Counted from the first letter of the stretch, positions 1 to 9,199 are shown. The stretch: DNA of 64,000 bases from Roseomonas aerilata DSM 19363 (GCF_000711725.1 NZ_JONP01000001.1:186001-250000), one strand, 5' to 3'. The notes: generated by a model from the letters alone, not told the origin. Numbers and translations: made by a program.

Positions 1-3000
1 TCGCCCGGAACAACGACGTGCTGGCGGAGGCGGATTCGGACGCGGAGGGGGTGGTGCGCTTCGCGGGGCCCTTGCTGCGGGGCGAAGGGGGCGTGGCGCC
101 GGTGGCGCTGCACGCGCAGCAGGGGGAGGATCTGGTTTCGCTGGACCTGGAGGCGGCCTCCTTCGACCTCTCGGACCGGGGGGTGACGGGGCGGGATTAC
201 CCGGGGCCGGTGGATGCCTTCATGTGGCTCGACCGCGGGGTCTACCGGCCGGGGGAGGTGGTTCGGCTCTCGCTGCTGCCGCGGGATTCGGCGGGGCGGG
301 TGGTGGACCTGCCGATCCGGCTGCGGCTGAAGCGGCCGAACGGACAGGTGGCGGCGGAAGCGGTGCCGGAACGCGGGCCGGAGGGGGTGGTGCTCTGGGC
401 GCCGCAGCTCTCGGCGGGGGCGCCGGCGGGGGGGTGGACGATTGAGGCGCTGGTCGATCCGAACCGGCCGCCGATCGCGAGCATCGCCTTGCAGGTGGAT
501 GCCTTCGTGCCGGAGCGGCTGGAGGTGAAGGCCGGGCCCGCGCCGGGGCCACTGGTGGCGGGGGCGCCGCTGGTGCTGCCGGTGGAGGCGCGCTTCCTCT
601 ACGGCGCGCCGGGGGCGGGGCTGACGGGAGCGGCGGAGATGCGGCTTTCCGTCGATCCGGAGCCGTTCGAGGCCTGGAAGGGTTGGCGCTTCGGGTTGGC
701 GGAGGAGCCCTTCGACGGCGGGTTGCAGAGCTTCGACATCGGGGAGACGGACGCGCAGGGGCGTGGATCGGTCTCGCTGACGCTGCCGAACCTGCCGGAT
801 ACGTCGCGGCCGCTGCGGGCGGAGGTGACGGTGACGATGGCCGAGCCGGGCGGGCGGGGGAGCAAGGGGGTGGCGGGAGTGCCCGTGCGGTCGGCCTCGC
901 CCTTCGTGGCGCTGCGGCCAGCCTTCCGCGACGGGAGCGTGGATGACGGCGCGGAGGCGGCGGTGGAGGCGGCGCTGGTCTCGCCGACCGGAGAGGCGCT
1001 GGCCGGGCGGCTGCGGGCGCGGCTGGTGCGGGAGCGGCCGAGCTGGCGGCTGGCGGTGATCAACGGGATGGCGCGCTACGAGACCGTCTGGCGGGACGAG
1101 CCGGTGGATGCGGCCGAGCTGACGGTGGCGCCGGGGCGGCCGGGCCGCTTCGCGCGGCGGGTTGGGTTCGGGCGGTATCGGCTGGAGGTCTCGCAGGAGG
1201 GCGGGATGGCGATCGCCACGATCCGGTTCCGCTCGGGCTGGACGGGGTCCGAGGATCCGGCGGTGCCGGACAAGGTCGATGTTGCGGCGGACCGGCGGGC
1301 CTACGGCGCCGGAGAGGTGGCGCGGCTGCGGGTGAGCCCGCCCTTCGCCGGGCGGGCGAGTGTCGCGGTGCTGACGGATCGGGTGCTCTCCGTGCTGGAC
1401 ATCGACGTGCCCGCGGGCGGGGCGGAGGTCGAGGTGCCGGTCGAGGCCGGCTGGGGGCCGGGGGCCTGGGTTGCGGTGACGGTGTTCCGGCCGGGGGAGA
1501 CCGCCGCGCAGGGCGGGGCGCTGCCGCGGCGGGCGATCGGGCTGGCCTGGATCGGGCTCGACCCGGCGCCGCGGACGCTGGAGGTGGCGATCGAGGGGGA
1601 GAACCTGCTTCGTCCGGGGCGGCGGGTGGAGGTGCCGGTCCGGGTGGGGAATGCGGCGGGGTCGGCCTGGCTGACGCTGGCGGCGGTGGATGAGGGAATC
1701 CTGCGGCTGACGCGGTTCCGTTCGCCGGAGCCGGTGGCGCATTTCCTCGGGCGGCGGAAGCTGGGGCTGGATATCCGGGACGATTACGGGCGGCTGATCG
1801 GGCCGGCGGAGGGCGAGCCGACGCTGCTGCGCCAGGGCGGCGACGACAATTTCAACACGGCGGGGGTGCAGCCGCCGCAGCGGATCGTGGCGCTGTTCTC
1901 CGGCGTGGTGGCGGTGGGGGCGGATGGGCGCGCGGCGGTGCCGCTGGAGCTGCCGCCCTTCAACGGTGAGCTGCGGCTGATGGCGGTGGCCTGGTCGGGG
2001 GAGCGGGTGGGGTCGGCTTCCAGGCCGGTCACGGTGCGGGACCCGGTGGTGGCGGAGGCCTTGTTGCCTCGGTTCCTTGCGCCGGGGGATGAGGCGCGGT
2101 TGCCGGTGCTGCTGCACAATCTCGATCTTGGTGGCGGGGGCGTGCGGGCGACGGTGACGGTGGAGGGGCCGCTCTCGGTGGAGGGCGGTTCGGGCCTGGG
2201 CGGGGAATTGGCGCAGGGGCAGCGGGCGCTGCCCTTTGCCACGCTGCGGGCGACCGGGGCGGGCGAGGGGGTGGTGCGCGTGGCCGTCACTGGGCCCGGT
2301 GGGTATTCGGCGGATCATGAGAGTCGGATCACGTTGCGCTCGCCGCGGCCGCTGGCGCGGGAGGTGGCGGTGTCCTCGCTACCGGTGGGGGGAGCGGCGC
2401 AGGTGGGGCCGGATCTTTCGCGCTTCTACGCGGGCACGACGGTGGTGCGGGCGAGCTGGGGGCAGCCGGTGCGCTACGATCCGGCGGCGCTGATGCGGGC
2501 GAATGTCGATTTTCCCTTCGCCTGCGCGGAGCAATCGGCGAGCCGGTTGCTGTCGCTTGTCGGGTTCGAGGGGGAGCCGGAGCGGGACGCAAAGTTGCAG
2601 CGATCCGTCGCGCAGTTGCTCGACAAGCAGCGGTATGACGGGAGCCTCGGGCTCTGGTCGGCCAATGGGGAGGCGGATGCCTTCGTGACCGCCTATGGGG
2701 CGGAGGTGCTGCTGCGGGCGCGGGCCGCGGGGGTGACGGTGCCGGAGGCGCCGATGGAGGCTCTGCTGCGGAGCATCCGGGAGGAGGCGGACAATGCCTC
2801 CACTTCTGAGCCGATCGAGCGGGCGGCGCAGGCCTATCGGATGCACGTGCTGGCCATGGCCGGGCGCGGGCTGCCGGGGGCGGCGCGGCGGTTGTTCGAG
2901 GAGTTGGACAAGCTGCCGACGCCGCTGGCCAAGGCGCAGCTCGGCGCGGCCTTCGCGCGGATGGGGGACGTGGCGCGGGCGGAGGAGGCCTTCGCGCAGG

Positions 3001-3818
3001 CGCTGGCGGCGCCCTCGCGGCGGGTCTGGCACGCGGATTACGGCAGCGCGGCGCGGGATTCCCTCGCGGTGACGCTGCTGTTGAAGGAGAGCGGCGTTCT
3101 CGCGGGGCGGATGGCGGAGGCGGTCGGGCGGGTGCCCGGGGCGGAGCTGACGCCGGAGACGGCCTCCACGCAGGAGGCGGCCTGGGGGGTGGTGCTGGCC
3201 TCGGCGCTGGGACGGGATGGGCGGCCGGTTCGGCTCCTCCTGGCCGGGCGGCCGCTGGGGGTGGCGCCGGTGGTTTCCGCCGTGGTCGAGGGGCGGGCGG
3301 AGGTGCGGAACCTCGGAGACCGGGTGGTGCCGCAGGCGGTTTCCGTAAGCGGGCTGCCGGTGCAGGCGCCCTCGGCCGGGCGGCAGGGGATGCGGATCGC
3401 GAGGCGGTTCTTCAACCCGGATGGGTCGGCGCTGAACCTCGATACGCTCGGGCAGAACGGGGTGTTCCTGATGCAGGTGGAGGCGCGGGCGGAGACGGGG
3501 GAGACGCACCGGGCGATGGTCCAGCAGGGGCTGCCGGCGGGGTGGGAGATCGTCGGGCGGCTGGCCGAGGGGGAGGTGGCGGGGATGCCGTTCCTCGGCG
3601 AGTTGACGGCGGCGGAGGCGTTTCCGGCGCTGGACGACCGCTTTGCCGCCGCCGTGACGCTGACGCCCGAGGCGCCGGTGGCGCGGTTTGCCGTGCGGGT
3701 GCGGGCGGTGACGGCGGGGCGCTTCGAGCTGCCGGGGGCGGAGGTGCGGGACATGTACCGTCCGGGGATCTTCGCGCGGCAGAACACGGGGCGGGTGGTG
3801 GTGGCGCCGGTGCCCTGA
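1..3818 (+). CDS. Alpha-2-macroglobulin family protein, C-terminal ~1270 residues (5' end outside window)
   Basis: Bacterial alpha-2-macroglobulins are envelope-anchored protease traps that protect the periplasm. The frame is open through the left edge, so the signal peptide and lipobox are not visible. An MG2-type segment (WLDRGVYRPGE) lies near visible residue 75 and is followed by a long beta-rich region. A CAEQ motif encoded at 2523-2534 matches the Cys-x-Glu-Gln internal thioester (CLEQ in E. coli), then come the helical thioester domain and the C-terminal domain. In many genomes the gene is next to pbpC; here pbpC is about 8 kb downstream (12001). The next gene starts 16 bp after the stop. 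Family assignment is firm; protease-trapping is inferred from the intact thioester. Confidence 0.93.
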   Translation, partial: ARNNDVLAEADSDAEGVVRFAGPLLRGEGGVAPVALHAQQGEDLVSLDLEAASFDLSDRGVTGRDYPGPVDAFMWLDRGVYRPGEVVRLSLLPRDSAGRVVDLPIRLRLKRPNGQVAAEAVPERGPEGVVLWAPQLSAGAPAGGWTIEALVDPNRPPIASIALQVDAFVPERLEVKAGPAPGPLVAGAPLVLPVEARFLYGAPGAGLTGAAEMRLSVDPEPFEAWKGWRFGLAEEPFDGGLQSFDIGETDAQGRGSVSLTLPNLPDTSRPLRAEVTVTMAEPGGRGSKGVAGVPVRSASPFVALRPAFRDGSVDDGAEAAVEAALVSPTGEALAGRLRARLVRERPSWRLAVINGMARYETVWRDEPVDAAELTVAPGRPGRFARRVGFGRYRLEVSQEGGMAIATIRFRSGWTGSEDPAVPDKVDVAADRRAYGAGEVARLRVSPPFAGRASVAVLTDRVLSVLDIDVPAGGAEVEVPVEAGWGPGAWVAVTVFRPGETAAQGGALPRRAIGLAWIGLDPAPRTLEVAIEGENLLRPGRRVEVPVRVGNAAGSAWLTLAAVDEGILRLTRFRSPEPVAHFLGRRKLGLDIRDDYGRLIGPAEGEPTLLRQGGDDNFNTAGVQPPQRIVALFSGVVAVGADGRAAVPLELPPFNGELRLMAVAWSGERVGSASRPVTVRDPVVAEALLPRFLAPGDEARLPVLLHNLDLGGGGVRATVTVEGPLSVEGGSGLGGELAQGQRALPFATLRATGAGEGVVRVAVTGPGGYSADHESRITLRSPRPLAREVAVSSLPVGGAAQVGPDLSRFYAGTTVVRASWGQPVRYDPAALMRANVDFPFACAEQSASRLLSLVGFEGEPERDAKLQRSVAQLLDKQRYDGSLGLWSANGEADAFVTAYGAEVLLRARAAGVTVPEAPMEALLRSIREEADNASTSEPIERAAQAYRMHVLAMAGRGLPGAARRLFEELDKLPTPLAKAQLGAAFARMGDVARAEEAFAQALAAPSRRVWHADYGSAARDSLAVTLLLKESGVLAGRMAEAVGRVPGAELTPETASTQEAAWGVVLASALGRDGRPVRLLLAGRPLGVAPVVSAVVEGRAEVRNLGDRVVPQAVSVSGLPVQAPSAGRQGMRIARRFFNPDGSALNLDTLGQNGVFLMQVEARAETGETHRAMVQQGLPAGWEIVGRLAEGEVAGMPFLGELTAAEAFPALDDRFAAAVTLTPEAPVARFAVRVRAVTAGRFELPGAEVRDMYRPGIFARQNTGRVVVAPVP

Positions 3819-3834
3819 TGCGCGGTGATGGCGG

Positions 3835-4362
3835 ATGGACATCGGCGGGCTAGGGGGCGGCCTAGGGGAATGGGCCTGGGCCCGGCACCACAACGTGCTG
3901 AGCTGGTATGTGCGGCCGCTTTTCCTGCTGCCCTTCTGCTTCTTTGCCTGGCGGCGAAGCGGCCTGGGCATCGCGGCGACGCTGGTTGCCCTGGCGACGA
4001 GCATGGCCTGGTTCCCGGTGCCGGCCGAGGTTTCGCCAGGGGTGAGGACGATGCTGGCGGCTGAGCGGGACTACCTTCTCGGGCCATGGACGGCGTGGAA
4101 GCTGGCCCTGGCGCTGCTTGTGCCGTTGGCCCTCGCGGCGCTGGGTGCCGCCTTCTGGTGGCGTGCCTGGCGGTTCGGGCTGGTGGTGCTCAATGCCATG
4201 GCGCTCGCGAAGATCGGGTGGACCTTTGCCTTCAGCCCTGTGCAGGGCGCCGTCGCGCATCTTCTCCCCGCGGCGGTGGGGATGGTCCTGGTCAATGCCG
4301 GCTTGCTGCTCGGGCTGCGGTTCCGGCGCTCGGTGGGCACCGGCGGCCGCGCCAGGAGGTGA
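3835..4362 (+). CDS. Small multi-pass membrane protein, function unknown
   Basis: A 175-residue protein that I do not recognise. It is strongly hydrophobic, with about five likely membrane segments (around residues 22-38, 43-60, 88-108, 112-130 and 138-158), an Arg-rich C-terminus and no signal peptide. It follows the alpha-2-macroglobulin gene by 16 bp on the same strand and may be co-transcribed with it. The start is the first in-frame ATG; a weak purine stretch lies upstream. The hydrophobic periodicity makes a real gene much more likely than a shadow frame. Confidence 0.7.
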   Translation: MDIGGLGGGLGEWAWARHHNVLSWYVRPLFLLPFCFFAWRRSGLGIAATLVALATSMAWFPVPAEVSPGVRTMLAAERDYLLGPWTAWKLALALLVPLALAALGAAFWWRAWRFGLVVLNAMALAKIGWTFAFSPVQGAVAHLLPAAVGMVLVNAGLLLGLRFRRSVGTGGRARR

Positions 4363-4412
4363 CGCGGCGCGGCGTTTGCTTGCCGTTGCACCCGGTGAGC
4401 ATGGAGGGTGCG

Positions 4413-5345
4413 ATGAGCGCGACGATGGTGGGGCCCGCACCGCGGAATGGGGCAGCGCCCAAGCCGCGGGAGATGATGCATCTCAACACGCGCTCCGACG
4501 CGCGCGGGGCGGCGCGGGCGGCGGTGCATCTCGGGCTGATCGTGGCGAGCGGGGTGCTGGTCGCGGTCTCGCCGTGGTGGCTGGTGGTGCCGGCGATGGT
4601 GCTGGCCGGGGTGGTGCAGGCGGCGCTTTTCGCGCCGCTGCACGAGACCTGCCACTACACGGCGTTCAAGTCGCGGCGGGTGAACGCGGTGGTGGGGTGG
4701 CTGGCGGCGCTGCCGGCGCTGCGGAACTGGCATTTCTACCAGCAGTTCCACCTTGCGCATCACAGGCACACGCAGGACCCGGAGCATGATCCGGAGTTGT
4801 CGCCGCCGCCGCCGGGGGACTTCCCGGCCTATGTCTATCGCGTTGTCGGGGTGCCTTACTGGCGGGCGCAGCTGACGGTCTGGGCGCGGGGGTGGCGGGG
4901 GGATCTCTCGGCCTATTCGTTCATTCATCCGGCCTCGGCGCCGCGCGTGGTGGCGAGCATCCGGGCAGGTTCGGCGCTGACCGTGGTGCTGGCGGTGGCG
5001 GCGGGGCTGGCCTTCGGGTGGTCCTCGGTGCTGCTCTTCTGGGTGGGGCCGCAACTGCTGGGGCAGCCCTTGCTGCGGCTGTATCTGCTCACGGAGCACA
5101 CGGGCTGCACCGAGGATGCCAACGGGCTGACCAACACGCGCACGATGCTGACGGCGGCGCCGGTGCGGCTGCTGATGTGGGAGATGCCTTTCCACGCGGA
5201 GCATCACCTCTATCCCTTCATTCCTTTTCACCGGCTGCGGGACGCGCATGCGGTGCTCAGGGATCGGCTGGCGCATGTCGGGACCGGCTATGCGGCCTGG
5301 CATGTCGAGCACGTGCGGGAGTTGCGGCGGGTGGGGCGGGGTTAG
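4413..5345 (+). CDS. Membrane fatty acid desaturase family protein
   Basis: A 310-residue di-iron membrane desaturase or hydroxylase. The three histidine clusters of the family are present: HETCH at residues 77-81, HLAHH at 113-117 and HAEHH at 261-265. They sit between paired membrane segments (about 35-75 and 185-230), as expected for enzymes that oxidise acyl chains or carotenoid-type lipids at the cytoplasmic face using O2 and an electron donor. The start at 4413 is chosen because GGAGGG lies 4 nt upstream; an in-frame ATG at 4401 overlaps that site. The substrate cannot be told from sequence. It lies downstream of an unknown membrane gene with a 50-bp gap. Confidence 0.9.
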   Translation: MSATMVGPAPRNGAAPKPREMMHLNTRSDARGAARAAVHLGLIVASGVLVAVSPWWLVVPAMVLAGVVQAALFAPLHETCHYTAFKSRRVNAVVGWLAALPALRNWHFYQQFHLAHHRHTQDPEHDPELSPPPPGDFPAYVYRVVGVPYWRAQLTVWARGWRGDLSAYSFIHPASAPRVVASIRAGSALTVVLAVAAGLAFGWSSVLLFWVGPQLLGQPLLRLYLLTEHTGCTEDANGLTNTRTMLTAAPVRLLMWEMPFHAEHHLYPFIPFHRLRDAHAVLRDRLAHVGTGYAAWHVEHVRELRRVGRG

Positions 5346-5839
5346 GGCGCCCCGGAGGCCCGGGGAACGCGGCGAACGGGGTAAGCCGCGGCAAGGCGGC
5401 GTTGTTTGCTCGGGGCCGAACTCGGCGTGGTTGCCGTGGGCCAGGGCGAAGGGAACGCTCCGGCCTGGGTTGCCGGCGGGCCATCGGCACCTGCCGTGAC
5501 GAAGGGATGGCGGACACAGCCCGCCCGGTCGCTGGCGACGGCTCGGTGCCGGGAGTGGACCGCACGCCGCCTTGCCCATCGTACCGGAGGCGGAGGTCCG
5601 TGCGCGGCGAGGCGTCTCCCGGAACCGGTGCTGGAGGGTAAGCGGGCGTAGCCGCGCAGGGGCGAGGGGGCGCGGCTCGCTCCTATCATCCTGCCGCCGT
5701 TCGCGGGGAGGACGCGGTCCCTGCTGGAAGGGGGCATGAAAGCCCTGTCCCGGAGCCCGCGCCGGGGTTACAGGAAGGGACGGCCGGGCTGCCCCGTTGG
5801 GCGGTGCACGGCCTTGAGCGGCAACCGCCCGGAGTCACC
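5346..5839. other. 494-bp stretch without a convincing gene
   Basis: Apart from the hairpin at 5350-5365 I see no supported gene here. Several open frames run through it on both strands, but they are Arg/Pro/Ala-rich, lack ribosome-binding sites and resemble no family. It separates the desaturase from the histidine kinase and should hold the kinase promoter; no clear -35/-10 pair was found. Confidence 0.6.
5350..5365 (+). terminator. Short GC hairpin after desaturase gene
   Basis: A perfect 6-bp stem (CCCCGG/CCGGGG) with a 4-nt loop begins 5 nt after the desaturase stop codon. There is no T-tract, so it is at most a weak or Rho-assisted terminator. Confidence 0.35.
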
Positions 5840-7183
5840 TTGTCCCAACACGTCAGCAGCGGCATCGACGCGATCGGCGGCATGCCTTGGGGCACGCATT
5901 TCTGCCAGTTTTACGAGACGGCGGGGGACCTCGCCGAGACGCTCGTGCCCTACTTCAAGGCAGGCCTCGATGCCGGCGAGCGTTGCATGTGGGTCACGGC
6001 CGAGCCGCTCCGGGCCGGCGACGCCACGGACGCGCTGCGGGCCGCCGTTCCCGACCTCGACCGCCGCATCGCGCGGGGCGACATCGAGATCATCGACTAC
6101 GACCGCTGGTACGGCATGCTCAGCGGCAAGGCCGGCGCGGATGCCGTGCTGGAGGGCTGGCTCCGGCGCGAGGCCGAGGCCCTGGAACGCGGCTATCCCG
6201 GGCTGCGGGTGACGGGGAACACCCATTTCGTCGAGGCGCAGGATTGGGAGTCCTTCGCCGAGTACGAGGGGAAGGTGAACGCCTGCTTCTGCGACCACCG
6301 GATCGTGACGATCTGCAGCTACTGCACCCGGCGCTGCGATGCGGGCCAGGTGCTCGACGTCATCCAGAACCACGAGTTCGCCCTTGCCCGACGCCGCGGC
6401 ACATGGGCGATGGTCGAGAGCAGCTCCGTCAAGCAGGCGAAGGCGGCGCTCGCCCGGGCGAATGCGGAGCTGGAGGGGCGCGTCGAGAAGCGGACGGCGG
6501 ACCTCAGGAAGGCCCTCGCCGAGAAGGACGTCCTCCTGAAGGAGGTGCACCACCGGGTGAAGAACAACCTCCAGGTGGTCGCCGCGCTCGTCCAGATGCG
6601 GGCGAGGCAGTCCAGCGATGCCTCCTGGCGGGAGGCGCTTGCCGAGACGCTCCGGCGCTTGAAGGCCATGAGCCTCGTGCACGACCAGCTCTACAACGGC
6701 GTCGACACGGGCGGCATCAACTTCGCCTCCTATCTTCGCTCCCTCGCCGAGGCGACGTTGTCGAGCTACGGGCTGACGGAGGGGGTGGAGATCGAGGTCG
6801 CGCCCTCCGACGACCTCGTGGACATCAACACGGCGGTGCCGCTCGGCCTTGCCGCCGCGGAGGCCCTGACGAACGCCCTGAAGCACGGCTTTCCGAATGG
6901 CCGTCGGGGGCAGGTCTGGATGGCGTTCCGCGCCCCGCGCGACGGGGCGGACGGGGAACTCGTCATTCGCGACGATGGCGTTGGCCCGCCCGACCCGATG
7001 CCGGCTCGTCCACGAGGCGCGGGCCTCTTCCTCGCCTCGGCGCTCGCGGGGCAAATCCGCGGGCGCGTGTCGCTGACGCGGGAGAGGGACACGGTCTGGC
7101 GGCTCACCTTCCCGCAAGCGGCGCGGCGGGAGGAGGGCGAGGACGGGGTCGCCGATGGCGCTCCGGCGCACGGGGTTCACTGA
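5840..7183 (+). CDS. MEDS-domain sensor histidine kinase (HisKA_2/HWE type)
   Basis: A soluble histidine kinase of about 447 residues. The N-terminal ~170 residues match the MEDS/DcmR sensory domain (GTHFCQFYE, then a long acidic region), a module first described from methanogens and methylotrophs. A short coiled coil (about 195-230) leads to the dimerisation/phospho-acceptor segment EVHHRVKNNL, with the His pair at about 237-238. The ATP-binding N-box-like AAAEALTNALKHG and the DDGVG glycine loop follow. No membrane segment is seen, so it should sense a cytoplasmic signal. The TTG start at 5840 is preferred because GGAG lies 5 nt upstream; a GTG at 5804 is the alternative. No response regulator is adjacent. 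Confidence 0.88.
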   Translation: MSQHVSSGIDAIGGMPWGTHFCQFYETAGDLAETLVPYFKAGLDAGERCMWVTAEPLRAGDATDALRAAVPDLDRRIARGDIEIIDYDRWYGMLSGKAGADAVLEGWLRREAEALERGYPGLRVTGNTHFVEAQDWESFAEYEGKVNACFCDHRIVTICSYCTRRCDAGQVLDVIQNHEFALARRRGTWAMVESSSVKQAKAALARANAELEGRVEKRTADLRKALAEKDVLLKEVHHRVKNNLQVVAALVQMRARQSSDASWREALAETLRRLKAMSLVHDQLYNGVDTGGINFASYLRSLAEATLSSYGLTEGVEIEVAPSDDLVDINTAVPLGLAAAEALTNALKHGFPNGRRGQVWMAFRAPRDGADGELVIRDDGVGPPDPMPARPRGAGLFLASALAGQIRGRVSLTRERDTVWRLTFPQAARREEGEDGVADGAPAHGVH

Positions 7184-7216
7184 CGACCGGATCGACGCGC
7201 CGTCCCGTGCGGGGGT

Positions 7217-7255
7217 GGCCGGGTAAGCCCCGGCCGTGCCCCGCGGTGGCGGGGC
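7217..7255. terminator. Two tandem hairpins between convergent genes
   Basis: Hairpin one, 7217-7235, has a 7-bp GGCCGGG/CCCGGCC stem and a 5-nt loop. Hairpin two, 7238-7255, has a 7-bp GCCCCGC/GCGGGGC stem and a 4-nt loop. They lie between the 3' ends of the histidine kinase (+) and the EamA transporter (-). They lack T-tracts, but position and symmetry suit a bidirectional transcription barrier. Confidence 0.45.
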
Positions 7256-7286
7256 GGTCATCGAGACGACGGGGGGGCGAGCCTGG

Positions 7287-8198
7287 CTATCCCCGTTCCG
7301 GGGATTTGAGCGTCTGGGCCAGGACGCCGCCGCCGATGACGAGGAGGGCGCCGAAGAGGCTGCCGGGCGTCGGCATGGCGTGCAGGACGACGGCGTCGAG
7401 CGCCATGGCCCAGAGCAGCCCGGAGAACTGCCAGGGCGCCAGGCGCGATGCTTCGCCCCGGTGCAGGGCCGCCGCGATGCTCGCCAGGGCGGCGGTCTGG
7501 ACGGCGGTCACGAGCACGATCAGCCCGGCCGCCACGGTGCTGACGGGGTGCCAGCCGGCGGCGACCGGCACGGCCAGCAGGACGACGCCGACGAGGGCGA
7601 CCTGCATGATCGTGTCGAGCGTGGTGGCGACGTCGCGGAGGCGGCGGATGAGGATCTGGTAGACGGCGTAGGTGAGCGCGCCGGCGAAGGCCGCCGCGAT
7701 GCCGAACAGGCTCGCTTCCCCGCCCGGCTTCACGATCAGCAGCATGCCGGCGAAGCCGACCAGTGTCCCGAGCCAGCGGCCGAGCGAGACCTTCTCCCGC
7801 AGGAAGAGGCCGCCGAGCAGGGCGAGCAGGAGGGGCGCGGTGAAGCCGAGGGCCGAGGCGGCGGTGACGGAGAGGAGGGTGTAGGCAAGCACCGCGAGTG
7901 CGTTCGAGATGACGAGCGCCGCCGCCGCCGCCCTCTGCTGCCACGCTCCCTCGGGCCGGAACAGGCGGCGCCACGTCATGCGGTTCCCGGGCCAGGCGGT
8001 TGCGGCCAGGCCGACGAGAAGGATGACGACGCAGCGGAGGAAGGTGACCTGAAGGGGGCTCAGGCCGTGATCGGTGACCAGGATCCTGGAGAGCGCGTAG
8101 CCGAGGACGTAGAGGAGCCCGGAAAGGACGGTGAGACCGATGGCGGTCGAGGTCATCGAGCCCTGGTGGGAGTTCGTGCCCGTCTTCAGCGCGTCCAA
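7287..8198 (-). CDS. EamA/DMT-family inner-membrane transporter
   Basis: A 303-residue drug/metabolite transporter homologue with about ten hydrophobic helices arranged as two EamA repeats. The first repeat ends near FLREKVSLGRWLGTLVGFAGM, a typical repeat-end signature. Such proteins export amino acids, nucleosides or drugs; the substrate cannot be predicted. The TTG start at 8198 has GGAGAG 6 nt upstream; an ATG at 8156 would drop 14 residues. It converges with the MEDS kinase, from which two hairpins separate it, and has a 207-bp gene-free gap upstream. Confidence 0.85.
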   Translation of the reverse strand: MDALKTGTNSHQGSMTSTAIGLTVLSGLLYVLGYALSRILVTDHGLSPLQVTFLRCVVILLVGLAATAWPGNRMTWRRLFRPEGAWQQRAAAAALVISNALAVLAYTLLSVTAASALGFTAPLLLALLGGLFLREKVSLGRWLGTLVGFAGMLLIVKPGGEASLFGIAAAFAGALTYAVYQILIRRLRDVATTLDTIMQVALVGVVLLAVPVAAGWHPVSTVAAGLIVLVTAVQTAALASIAAALHRGEASRLAPWQFSGLLWAMALDAVVLHAMPTPGSLFGALLVIGGGVLAQTLKSPERG

Positions 8199-8405
8199 GC
8201 CATTCTCTCCACCCCTTCGGGATCAGCTCGGTGCTGCGCCGTCACGGCGGCACCCCAGGCTTGGATAAGCACGGAGGGGATGCCGGGTTGTCCGCTGCTT
8301 TCGGCCGGGCTTGGCCCTCCGGGGGGCAGGCACCGTTGGGGGCGAATGGGGCGGTTGCACCCTCTTGCGGTGATGCGGCCCGGTCAGGGTTTGCTCTGGA
8401 GCGTG

Positions 8406-9125
8406 TTACGGACCTAACGAGCGGTCGTGCGGGCGGTCAGCGGCAGGGCCGCTTTGGGTGGGAAGCGGATCTACGAGCGTGCCGTCCATGCCGTCTTCGG
8501 AAGGGGGGCAGGCCCGGTGGCGATCCACCATGGAGATGATGTTGCGGCACAGTTCCTCCGTCGCCTCCCCCGCCGCGATCTCACCGCGCGCCGCTGCATC
8601 GGAGACGGCGTCCGCCGCTCCCAACATCGCCCAGAGGCTTGCCAAGGTAAGCCTTCCACCCCCGGCGAACGGCTCGAGCACGCGGCGGCACTTCGCGATG
8701 AAGTCCGTCTGGTAGCCTCGCTTCAGGGCGTCCATCCCCGGGGCACCAGCCAGCGCGGCCGCCACGCCGGGGATCTCCTGTCCCTGCGTCAGGACGCATC
8801 TTACGTAGGCCGAGGCGATGACCTCCGCCCGCTCCGCTAGGCTGGGGCTGCAGGCCGCTAGCGCGGCGTCAAGGGCGGCATTCTGGAGGGCGTCGTAGTG
8901 GCGGTACAGCGCGACGAGGAGGCCATCGCGCGTGCCGAAGTGGTCGTAGACCACGGGCTTGGTCACGCCGGCCTCCTGGGCCAGCCGCCCCAGGGTCAGC
9001 GCATCCGTCCCTTCCTCCCGAACGAGGCGCTGGGCCGTATCGATCAGCTGTGCCTGCCGCTCCTCGCGGGACAGGCGGCGACGAGCCGGAGAGTGGGCAA
9101 TCCCGGGGTGAGGTGAGCTTGACAT
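8406..9125 (-). CDS. TetR/AcrR-family transcriptional regulator
   Basis: About 239 residues. The N-terminal helix-turn-helix (ALTLGRLAQEAGVTKPVVYDHF) is typical TetR, and the C-terminal ligand-binding part is all-helical and divergent. It is transcribed away from the NQO-like oxidoreductase at 9200, and an 11-bp direct repeat lies in the shared promoter, so it very likely represses itself and that gene. The ATG at 9125 is chosen because an ATG at 9137 falls inside the putative operator and very near the predicted transcript start; neither has a good Shine-Dalgarno site, so the message may be nearly leaderless. A Pro/Arg-rich 25-residue tail ends the protein. Confidence 0.88.
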   Translation of the reverse strand: MSSSPHPGIAHSPARRRLSREERQAQLIDTAQRLVREEGTDALTLGRLAQEAGVTKPVVYDHFGTRDGLLVALYRHYDALQNAALDAALAACSPSLAERAEVIASAYVRCVLTQGQEIPGVAAALAGAPGMDALKRGYQTDFIAKCRRVLEPFAGGGRLTLASLWAMLGAADAVSDAAARGEIAAGEATEELCRNIISMVDRHRACPPSEDGMDGTLVDPLPTQSGPAADRPHDRSLGP

Positions 9126-9131
9126 CTTATG

Positions 9132-9156
9132 TACCATTAGTAGGTTACCGTTAGTA
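9132..9156. promoter_or_regulatory. Candidate TetR operator: two 11-bp direct repeats
   Basis: TACCATTAGTA (9132-9142) and TACCGTTAGTA (9146-9156) differ at one base and are offset by 14 bp. They lie in the gap between the divergent TetR and oxidoreductase genes and overlap the -10 box of the TetR promoter, which is the expected place for an autoregulatory operator. That the neighbouring TetR protein binds here is inference. Confidence 0.7.
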
Positions 9157-9180
9157 TATCGAACCACCACTCCTTCGCAA
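9153..9180 (-). promoter_or_regulatory. Sigma-70-like promoter for the TetR gene
   Basis: On the minus strand TTGCGA (9180-9175) is followed after 16 bp by TATACT (9158-9153), a good -35/-10 pair. The -10 overlaps the second operator repeat, and the start site would fall within the operator, implying repression by occlusion. Confidence 0.6.
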
Positions 9181-9199
9181 ACCTGTGCCGAGGTCTCTC

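Noticed and set aside
5342-5737. A 131-codon minus-strand frame in the gap after the desaturase
   Set aside because: Arg/Pro-rich, overlaps the desaturase end, no ribosome site and no recognisable fold.
7236-8417. A 393-codon plus-strand frame
   Set aside because: It is antisense to the EamA transporter, which has a ribosome site and ten helices; the plus product is an acidic, motif-free shadow.
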